DNA of 29,043 bases, from positions 1 through 29,043 of the IMG/VR virus record IMGVR_UViG_3300042465_002464; one strand, 5' to 3'. The DNA is from a virus. A program made the position numbers and the translations under genes. The notes beneath the pieces are model-generated. The model saw only the letters and a program-made list of their open reading frames with translations, was not told the DNA's origin and did not search any database. Shown piece by piece: positions 8,116-13,715 of this stretch (position 1 is its first letter; every line of letters starts with the position of its first letter).

Positions 8116-8501
8116 AGCCCAGTTGGCTGGACAGGCGCATCGCCGCGCCTGGACCCTACCTCACGCTGTGCCTGACAGAACAGGAGTACGACGCGGCGAT
8201 GCGTTACGTCAAGGTCAAGCACTATGGGGCCTGGATCTCTACGCCGCAGGCCAACGCAACATCTCATTTCCTAAGCAATGCCGACGGAAACCTGTGTGCA
8301 GTGATCTGTCTCAGCGGCCACGAAAAGCGCACGCCCGTAGAGGTCGCCGGCCTGCTGGTTCACGAAGCCGTGCATGTCTGGCAGGAATACTGCGACTGGT
8401 ACGGCGAGAAGACGCCCGGGCGCGAGCAGGAAGCCTACGCGGTGCAGTCCATCGCCCAGGAGCTGATGGCGGAGTTTGCGCGGCGCATTTCAGCCCGCTG
8501 A
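8112..8501 (+). CDS. Putative zinc metallopeptidase (HExxH) between scaffold and coat
   Basis: A 129-residue soluble protein with an HExxH zinc site in VHEAVHVWQEYCDW (about residues 77-90), followed by GREQEAYAVQSIAQ, where a Glu could be the third ligand, as in minimal gluzincins. It starts at GTG (8112) inside the scaffold stop region (GTGA overlap), so it is translationally coupled to the scaffold. P22 itself has no prohead protease. A peptidase here could process scaffold or coat, or act on the cell wall at entry or exit. It is not similar to known prohead proteases. Substrate unknown; activity inferred from the motif. Confidence 0.7.
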   Translation: MKPSWLDRRIAAPGPYLTLCLTEQEYDAAMRYVKVKHYGAWISTPQANATSHFLSNADGNLCAVICLSGHEKRTPVEVAGLLVHEAVHVWQEYCDWYGEKTPGREQEAYAVQSIAQELMAEFARRISAR

Positions 8502-8505
8502 CCCC

Positions 8506-8533
8506 TTGCACCCCGCGCCGGATGTGGTACATT
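8506..8533 (+). promoter_or_regulatory. Putative promoter for the coat gene
   Basis: TTGCAC (8506-8511) and TACATT (8528-8533) are spaced by 16 bases. TG lies one base before the second hexamer, giving an extended -10. The motif GTGGTACATTCG (8525-8536) is close to the one before the terminase operon (356-367). Transcription from here would add extra message for the coat protein, which is needed in hundreds of copies, and would give a leader of roughly 120 bases. Confidence 0.5.
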
Positions 8534-8568
8534 CGGCGCCATTCGGGTTTCGCCAGCCCAGAGTCGGC

Positions 8569-8646
8569 AGTGACAAGACACAGAGTGGCCACCCGGCTCC
8601 GACGGCGGTGAGTAGCAAAGCGCGGCGCAGGCCGCACAAAGTCACT
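8569..8646 (+). promoter_or_regulatory. Foldable 5' leader of the coat message
   Basis: Between the putative coat promoter and its ribosome site the RNA can form an outer stem AGTGAC (8569-8574) with GTCACT (8641-8646). This encloses a hairpin CACC/GGTG (8590-8593, 8607-8610) and a hairpin GCGGC-GCAG-GCCGC (8622-8635), together a three-way-junction-like shape. The AGGAG ribosome site (8652-8656) lies just outside the structure. It may stabilise the coat mRNA or tune its translation. No known riboswitch class is recognised. Pairings were found by eye without energy calculation. Confidence 0.4.
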
Positions 8647-8662
8647 CATTTAGGAGCCCATC

Positions 8663-9934
8663 ATGGCAAACGCATTTTCCAAAGAAGAACGCGTCGCGTT
8701 CGAGAACATCCTTGAAGGTTTCCAGGACGCCCTCGTCCTGAGCCGCAACGTCTCCGTCTACAACACCGACTCCGTGACGATGGAGCGGGCCCGCGACACC
8801 ATCTGGCGTCCGATGCCCTACATCGCCCAGTCGTTCACCTCCACTGTTGGATCGTCCATCGCGTCGAACTACGACGACATGACGCAGTTGTCCGTTCCCG
8901 CCACGCTGGGCTTTTCGAAGACCAGCGCCTGGAAGCTGAACGCCAAGGAACTGCGCGACGCGCTGCAAGAAGGCCGCCTGGGCACCGCTGCTCGTCAGAA
9001 GCTGGCCTCCGACATCAACGTCGCCGTCATGAACGTGGCCGCCAACCAGGGCACCCTCGTGGTCCCCGTGGCTGGTGCCGCTGGCGACTACGACGATGTG
9101 GCGCTGTGCGACAGCATCATGAACGAGCAGGGCGTCCCGATGGAGGACCGTTACCTGGCGCTGAACAGCCGCGACTACAACGGGCTGGCCGGCAACCTTG
9201 CCGTGGCCACCCGCTCGTTCGGCAACACCAAGTCAGACCAAGCCTACGAGCGCAGCTTCGTTGGCATGGTGGCCGGCTTCGAGACCTACAAGCTCGACTA
9301 CGGTAACCGCCTGACCGCGCAAGCCACGGCTGTGACCATCGCCACCAACGGCGCTCAGGTCCGCTACGTGCCCCAGGCCACCTCCACCTCCGTGGGCGGC
9401 CAGATCAACGTGGACAACCGCTATCAGACCGTCACCGTGTCCACCACGGTTGGCGTCAATGCTGGCGACGCGTTCCAGATCGCTGGCATCGAGGCGGTGC
9501 ATCACATCACCAAGCTGTCCACGGGTCAGTTGAAGACGTTCCGCGTGATCTCGGTTGACTCCGGCACCACGATGACGATCAGCCCCCCGATGATCGGCGC
9601 CAACAGCTCGCCCACCGACGCTGAACTTCAGTACAAGAACATCAACGTGGCCAGCACCTCCGCTACCGCGTCGATCAACTGGCTGAACGACAACGCCGCT
9701 GGTGTGAACTGCTTCTGGCACAAGAACGCCATCGAACTGCTGCCGGGCCGCTACTCTGTGCCGACCGACGCTGGTGCCGCGATCATGCGCGCCAGCACCG
9801 ATCAGGGCATCGAGCTGGTCATGCAGAAGCAGTACGACATCGACACAATGACGACCAAGTACCGTCTGGATACTCTGTTCGGCGTCACGATGTCCAACCC
9901 TGAGATGGCCGGTATCCTGATCTTCGGTCAGTGA
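8663..9934 (+). CDS. Major capsid (coat) protein, P22 gp5-like
   Basis: Main shell protein with the HK97 fold, 423 residues against 430 in P22 gp5. P22-like stretches are visible: DTIWRPMPYIAQS near residue 46; LRDALQEGRLGTAARQKLAS; VNVDNRY-type text QINVDNRYQTVTVSTTVGVN (in P22 VNVDNRFATVTLSATTGM), which belongs to the inserted I-domain region; SINWLNDNAAGVNCFWHKNAIEL (P22 has NVFWADDAI at the same place); and a C-terminus with LFGVTMSNPEMAGIL. AGGAG lies 6 bases before the ATG. It has its own putative promoter and foldable leader and is followed by an intrinsic terminator, so it is likely transcribed both with the operon and as a separate strong message. Confidence 0.95.
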   Translation: MANAFSKEERVAFENILEGFQDALVLSRNVSVYNTDSVTMERARDTIWRPMPYIAQSFTSTVGSSIASNYDDMTQLSVPATLGFSKTSAWKLNAKELRDALQEGRLGTAARQKLASDINVAVMNVAANQGTLVVPVAGAAGDYDDVALCDSIMNEQGVPMEDRYLALNSRDYNGLAGNLAVATRSFGNTKSDQAYERSFVGMVAGFETYKLDYGNRLTAQATAVTIATNGAQVRYVPQATSTSVGGQINVDNRYQTVTVSTTVGVNAGDAFQIAGIEAVHHITKLSTGQLKTFRVISVDSGTTMTISPPMIGANSSPTDAELQYKNINVASTSATASINWLNDNAAGVNCFWHKNAIELLPGRYSVPTDAGAAIMRASTDQGIELVMQKQYDIDTMTTKYRLDTLFGVTMSNPEMAGILIFGQ

Positions 9935-9951
9935 TCTGAGTCTCTGAGATG

Positions 9952-9987
9952 AGCGGGCGGTGGTGACAAGCTGCCGCCCGCTTTTTT
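9952..9987 (+). terminator. Intrinsic terminator after the coat gene
   Basis: AGCGGGCGG (9952-9960) pairs perfectly with CCGCCCGCT (9974-9982), and three more pairs, two of them wobble, extend the stem inward. A run of six T (9982-9987) follows. It lies 18 bases after the coat stop codon, so coat-level transcription would largely stop here and downstream tail genes would be made in lower amounts. Confidence 0.9.
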
Positions 9988-10006
9988 ACATCCGAAGGAG
10001 CGTGCC

Positions 10007-10180
10007 GTGCCACTGAAGAAGGGTTACTCCAAGGCGAGCATCTCGTCGAACATCTCGAAAGAGGTCAAGGCTGGCAAGCCCCAGAAGCAGGCCGTGGCCA
10101 TCGCTCTGTCCACCGCTCGCACTGCTGCCATGAAGGCTGGCAAGCCGAGCAAGGCACCAGCAGCGAGGCCCAAGAAATGA
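10007..10180 (+). CDS. Small basic conserved phage protein (57 aa)
   Basis: Encodes 57 residues, Lys/Ala/Ser-rich, starting MPLKKGYSKASISSNISKEV, with the core GKPQKQAVAIALSTAR, then a basic Ala/Pro tail ending ARPKK. This resembles a widespread family of tiny phage proteins of unknown function beginning MPLKKGYS. Start is GTG at 10007 with a GAAGGAG ribosome site about 10 bases upstream; the GTG five bases earlier runs into a stop after four codons. It is the first gene after the coat terminator and overlaps the next gene by 4 bases (ATGA). Strong positive charge suggests nucleic-acid or capsid-interior binding (inference). Confidence 0.8.
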   Translation: MPLKKGYSKASISSNISKEVKAGKPQKQAVAIALSTARTAAMKAGKPSKAPAARPKK

Positions 10181-10332
10181 AAGCCAAGCCGCCTGGCCTA
10201 TACGCCAACATCGCGGCAAAACGCGAGAGAATCGAGGCTGGTTCCAAGGAGCGCATGCGCAAGCCTGGAACCAAAGGCGCGCCGACTGCGGCTGCTTTCC
10301 GCGCCGCAGCCAAGACCGCGAAGAAGAAATGA
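10177..10332 (+). CDS. Small basic conserved phage protein (51 aa)
   Basis: Encodes 51 residues starting MKAKPPGLYANIAAKRERIE and ending AAKTAKKK. The pattern GLYANI-x-AKR-x-RI, GS-x-E-x-MRKPG and KGAPTA is that of another common small phage protein of unknown function, often next to the family encoded just upstream. It is highly basic with no membrane segment. It overlaps both neighbours by 4 bases in the ATGA arrangement, so the three are likely translated as a coupled set. Function unknown; DNA or capsid binding is a guess from charge. Confidence 0.8.
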   Translation: MKAKPPGLYANIAAKRERIEAGSKERMRKPGTKGAPTAAAFRAAAKTAKKK

Positions 10333-10778
10333 TGCAGTTCCCCGTCCACGTCTACCGCAGCCCTGGCAACTACGTGCTGCGTGGCAAGTCCTACAAGCTG
10401 GCCTCTGTGGCGAGCCAAGAGGAGTTACAGGCGCATCTGGACGCGGGATGGCACCTGAGCGCAGGTGCAGCGTTTGAGGCCGCTGGAGAGGCTGCAATCG
10501 TGCGCCGCAAGGTCTCCGACTGGCGCAGCCAGAAGAAGGCCGCCAAGCGCAAGCGCGAGTTCAAGATCGCCAAGGCCCAGGCCCGCGCCGAGAAGGCCGC
10601 CCGCGATGCCGGCCTGCCGCCGCCTACCGTGGCGCTGCAACCCGTGCCGGCCGATGACGCACCGCCCACCCGCGCCGAGATGATGCAGCAGGCCGAGATC
10701 CTGGGCATCAAGGCCGACAAGCGCTGGTCTGACGCCACGCTGATGGCCAAGATCAGCGCGGCCATGAACCCGATCTGA
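10329..10778 (+). CDS. Hypothetical protein with C-terminal HeH/Rho-N-like motif (149 aa)
   Basis: The N-terminal half (FPVHVYRSPGNYVLRGKSYK, then EELQAHLDAGWHLS) looks like a small alpha/beta domain. A very basic helix follows (KKAAKRKREFKIAKAQARA, about residues 75-95). The C-terminus PTRAEMMQQAEILGIKADKR and WSDATLMAKI resembles the short helix-extended-helix or Rho-N-like motif that binds nucleic acids in some phage proteins. Two adjacent ATG codons (10329, 10332) could start it; the first overlaps the previous stop. Placed between small basic proteins and the tail accessory factor, it could be a minor virion or DNA-binding protein. Family not firmly recognised. Confidence 0.7.
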   Translation: MMQFPVHVYRSPGNYVLRGKSYKLASVASQEELQAHLDAGWHLSAGAAFEAAGEAAIVRRKVSDWRSQKKAAKRKREFKIAKAQARAEKAARDAGLPPPTVALQPVPADDAPPTRAEMMQQAEILGIKADKRWSDATLMAKISAAMNPI

Positions 10779-10788
10779 GGACACCACG

Positions 10789-11271
10789 ATGGGCTACAGC
10801 AAGCGGCAATTCATCCTCGCGGCCTTCGAGGAGATCGGTCTGGCTGCGTACACGTTCGACCTGCAGCCCGATCAACTGGAGTCTGCCCGCCGCCGTCTGG
10901 ACGCCATGATGGCCGACTGGAACGGCAAGGGCATCCGCCTCGGCTACCCCATCCCGTCGAGCCCCCAGCAGGGCGACATCGACGAGGAGACCAACGTGCC
11001 CGACTCGGCCTATGAGGCCATCATCTGCGGCCTGGGCATCCGTCTGGCGCCGAGCTATGGCAAGCAGGTCATGCCTGCAACGATGGCCACCGCCAAGCAG
11101 GGCTATGACACTCTGCTGCAACGCGCCACGTTCCCGCTGGAGCAGCAGATGCCTGGCACGATGCCATCTGGCGCTGGAAACAAGCCGTGGCGGGTCTATG
11201 ATGACCCGTTCCTGCAGCGACCCGTGGACCCCGTGGATGCGGGGCCTGACGGCGTGCTGGAGTTCAACTAA
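10789..11271 (+). CDS. Tail accessory factor, P22 gp4-like
   Basis: Head-completion protein predicted to bind the portal and plug the packaged head, starting tail assembly. It has 160 residues (P22 gp4 has 166). The visible pattern is that of the family: an N-terminal helix SKRQFILAAFEEIGLAAYTFD, RRRLDAMMADWNGKGIRLGY, then DSAYEAIICGLGIRLAPSYG and a C-terminal Pro-rich tail. P22 gp4 also has peptidoglycan hydrolase activity; no separate catalytic motif is evident to me here. It has GAGGAC upstream as ribosome site and lies before the gp10-like gene, with small genes between. Confidence 0.88.
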   Translation: MGYSKRQFILAAFEEIGLAAYTFDLQPDQLESARRRLDAMMADWNGKGIRLGYPIPSSPQQGDIDEETNVPDSAYEAIICGLGIRLAPSYGKQVMPATMATAKQGYDTLLQRATFPLEQQMPGTMPSGAGNKPWRVYDDPFLQRPVDPVDAGPDGVLEFN

Positions 11272-11283
11272 GACGAGGCCCAC

Positions 11284-11739
11284 ATGCCGACCATCAATCA
11301 ACTGCCGCTGCTGACCCAGGCCTCGTCTGGCGATCAGATCCCGGTCTACACGCCGAGCAACGGCGATGCCCGTCGCCTGCCGCTGTCGGCCCTGCTGGAC
11401 TACTTCCAGCAGCAGTTCGCAGCGCCCACGGTGGCCACGAACCTCTACACGCCGGGCACCGGGTTCAACATCGCACTGCCCACGCCCGTGGCGCAGGCGC
11501 AGTGGGCCGTCATCCAACCTGCCAGCACGCTGGCCACCGGCACCGTGACGCTGCCGCTGAACACCTCGACGCCCGATGGCACCGAGGTTCTCATCACAAC
11601 CACCCAGCAGATCACTGCGTTCACGCTGGCGCTCAACGGCGCGGCGGCTGCGTTCGGTGATCCCACCACGCTGGCTGCGGAGGACTTCTTCCGCATGAGG
11701 TTCTACCAGGCCACCAACTCCTGGTATCGCATCGCCTGA
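11284..11739 (+). CDS. Putative tail/virion protein (151 aa)
   Basis: 151 residues starting MPTINQLPLLTQASSGDQIP, then VYTPSNGDARRLPLSALLDYFQQQF. The remainder is beta-strand rich (GTVTLPLNTSTPDGTEVLIT, ITAFTLALNGAAAAFG) and ends in an aromatic segment FYQATNSWYRIA. The N-terminal pattern is one I associate with conserved phage tail-region proteins. It resembles the C-terminal strand pattern of the 724-residue fibre (VTLTLPTG and a final VYRI), hinting at a common beta-domain. Likely a structural adaptor or decoration component; exact role unknown. Confidence 0.65.
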   Translation: MPTINQLPLLTQASSGDQIPVYTPSNGDARRLPLSALLDYFQQQFAAPTVATNLYTPGTGFNIALPTPVAQAQWAVIQPASTLATGTVTLPLNTSTPDGTEVLITTTQQITAFTLALNGAAAAFGDPTTLAAEDFFRMRFYQATNSWYRIA

Positions 11740-11751
11740 CCGGAGACTGAC

Positions 11752-12051
11752 ATGGCAATCCTCAATCAATTCCGCCCCCGCTACGGCAGCAATCAGGTGG
11801 TGACGCCTGCGACTGCATCTGCCTCGATCAACATCGCCAAGGACGACACCGCCGTGCGCCTGGTGAACACGGGCGCGAACGTCTGCTACGTGCGCGTGCG
11901 CAACTCCGCAGGCGCAGCCACCACGGCTGACCTGTGCGTGCGCGCCGGCAGCGAGGTGATCGTGCGCAAGGGTGGCGACGACACCATCCTGTCGCACATC
12001 AGCGCAGCGGGCACCACGCTCAACGTGCAGACGGGCGAAGACGGCATCTGA
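11752..12051 (+). CDS. Hypothetical small beta-rich protein (99 aa)
   Basis: 99 residues with strands alternating with turns: SASINIAKDDTAVRLVNTGA, NVCYVRVRNSAG, DLCVRAGSEVIVRKGGDD and TTLNVQTGEDGI. No enzyme motif, signal or membrane segment. GGAG precedes the ATG, and the next gene begins one base after its stop. Proteins of this size and fold type next to tail adaptor genes are usually minor virion components. Family not recognised. Confidence 0.65.
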   Translation: MAILNQFRPRYGSNQVVTPATASASINIAKDDTAVRLVNTGANVCYVRVRNSAGAATTADLCVRAGSEVIVRKGGDDTILSHISAAGTTLNVQTGEDGI

Positions 12052-12052
12052 C

Positions 12053-12304
12053 ATGGCCAAGACGCCCGCCTGGACTCGCAAGGAAGGCCAGAACCCCAAG
12101 GGCGGCTTGAACGCCAAGGGGCGGGCGTCTGCGAAGGCGCAGGGCATGAATCTGAAGCCGCCGGCACCCAATCCCAAGAACGAGAAGGACGCAGCGCGGC
12201 GCAAGTCGTTCTGCGCTCGCATGGGTGGCATGCCTGGGCCGATGAAGGACGAGAAGGGCAAGCCGACGCGCAAGGCGCTGGCGCTGAAGGCCTGGAACTG
12301 CTGA
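12053..12304 (+). CDS. Small basic conserved phage protein (83 aa)
   Basis: 83 residues with the distinctive pattern PAWTRKEGQNPKGGLNAKGR, then NPKNEKDAARRKSFCARMGG and MPGPMKDEKGKPTRKALALK. This is a conserved family of unknown function found in many aquatic phages. The start at 12053 is chosen because it begins the conserved block; an upstream in-frame ATG would overlap the previous gene by 80 bases. The protein is very basic, Gly/Asn/Lys-rich and probably largely unstructured alone. It is the third small basic protein of this late region, which may reflect DNA or capsid-interior binding (inference). Confidence 0.82.
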   Translation: MAKTPAWTRKEGQNPKGGLNAKGRASAKAQGMNLKPPAPNPKNEKDAARRKSFCARMGGMPGPMKDEKGKPTRKALALKAWNC

Positions 12305-12305
12305 C

Positions 12306-13715
12306 ATGCAAATCCCCATCCTGAGCGGCATCTACACCGACAACGGGCCAGACATTCGGACGTCGTACCCGGTGAACATGGTGCCGACGCCAGTGCCGTC
12401 GGGCATCAGCGACTCGTTCCTGCGGCCTGGCGACGGCATCGTGGCCAACGGCACTGGGCCGGGCATCGACCGTGGCGGCATCGAGTGGAACGGCATCGTC
12501 TACCGCGTGATGGGCAGCAAACTCGTCACGGTCAGCAACACTGGTGCCGTCACGATCCTGGGCGACGTCGGGACCGATGGTCGGCTGGTGACGCTGGACT
12601 ACAGCTTCGATCTGCTGGGCATCGCGTCCGCTGGGAATCTCTGGTTCTGGAACCCGGCCACAAGCGTGCTGGCGCAGAACGTGGACCCCGACCTCGGCAC
12701 GGTGGTCGATATGTGCTGGGTCGATGGCTACTGGATGACCACGGATGGCGAGTTCCTGGTGGTCACCGAACTGTCGAACCCGTTTGCCGTCAACCCGTTG
12801 AAGTACGGCTCCAGCGAGGCCGACCCCGACCCGGTGGTGGCGCTGGTCAAGCTGCGCAACGAGGTCTACGCGATCAACGCGCACACCATCGAGGTATTCG
12901 ACAACGTGGGCGGCGACCTGTTCCCGTTCCAGCGCATCGATGGTGCGCAGGTTCAGAAGGGCGCCATCGGCACCTTCGCTGCCTGCGTGTTCCAGGAGCA
13001 GATCGCATTCGTGGGTGGCGGCCGCAACGAGGAGCCCAGCATCTACCTCGGCGCCAACGCCACGGCCACGAAGATCAGCACTGACGAAGTGGACCGCATC
13101 CTGGCCACCTACACCGACGCGCAACTGGCCGGGGTCAAGCTGGAGGCCCGCAACGACAAGGCGCACCAACACCTGTACGTGCATCTGCCCGACCGCACGC
13201 TGGTCTTCGACGCATCGGCCAGCGAGGCCGTCAAGCAATACGTCTGGTTCACGCTGACCAGCACCACCGTGGGCTTCACGCAGTACCGTGCGCGCAATCT
13301 GGTCTGGGCCTACAACCGCTGGCTGGTGGGCGACCCGCAGTCGAGCGCCATTGGCTACCTGACGGGCCTGACCGGCCAGCATTGGGGCCAGACGGTGCGC
13401 TGGGAGTTCGGCACGGCCATCGTCTACAACGAGTCCAAGAGCGTGATCTTCCACGACCTCGAACTCGTCTCGCTCACGGGCCGCGTGGCCATCGGCGTCA
13501 ACCCACAGATCAGCACCTCGTACAGCCTCGACGGGCAAGCCTGGAGCCAGGACAAGTTCATCACCGTGGGCACCACGGGCGCCACCACCAAGCGCCTGGT
13601 GTGGTTCCGGCAGGGCGCGATGCGCAACTTCCGCATGCAACGGTTCCGGGGCGACTCTGACGCGCACCTGTCGTTCATTCGCCTGGAGGCGCGGCTGGAG
13701 CCGACGGCGTACTGA
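12306..13715 (+). CDS. Packaged-DNA stabilisation / tail hub protein, P22 gp10-like
   Basis: Predicted hub protein that joins the gp4-like ring and carries the tail needle and spikes, sealing packaged DNA. It has 469 residues (P22 gp10 has 472). The shared plan includes an early PVNM motif (SYPVNMVPTPVPSGI), VYRVMGSKL, a WVDGYWMTTDGEFLVVTEL segment, FVGGGRNEEPSIYL, HQHLYVHLPDRTLVFDASAS and a C-terminal beta region ending FIRLEARLEPTAY. It begins one base after the previous stop and overlaps the next gene by one base (TGATG). Confidence is high from length, order and motif correspondence. Confidence 0.9.
   Translation: MQIPILSGIYTDNGPDIRTSYPVNMVPTPVPSGISDSFLRPGDGIVANGTGPGIDRGGIEWNGIVYRVMGSKLVTVSNTGAVTILGDVGTDGRLVTLDYSFDLLGIASAGNLWFWNPATSVLAQNVDPDLGTVVDMCWVDGYWMTTDGEFLVVTELSNPFAVNPLKYGSSEADPDPVVALVKLRNEVYAINAHTIEVFDNVGGDLFPFQRIDGAQVQKGAIGTFAACVFQEQIAFVGGGRNEEPSIYLGANATATKISTDEVDRILATYTDAQLAGVKLEARNDKAHQHLYVHLPDRTLVFDASASEAVKQYVWFTLTSTTVGFTQYRARNLVWAYNRWLVGDPQSSAIGYLTGLTGQHWGQTVRWEFGTAIVYNESKSVIFHDLELVSLTGRVAIGVNPQISTSYSLDGQAWSQDKFITVGTTGATTKRLVWFRQGAMRNFRMQRFRGDSDAHLSFIRLEARLEPTAY

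Noticed and set aside
11886-13667. Long antisense open frame (593 codons) over the gp10-like gene
   Set aside because: Opposite well-supported plus-strand genes; no ribosome site or domain; typical mirror frame in GC-rich DNA.
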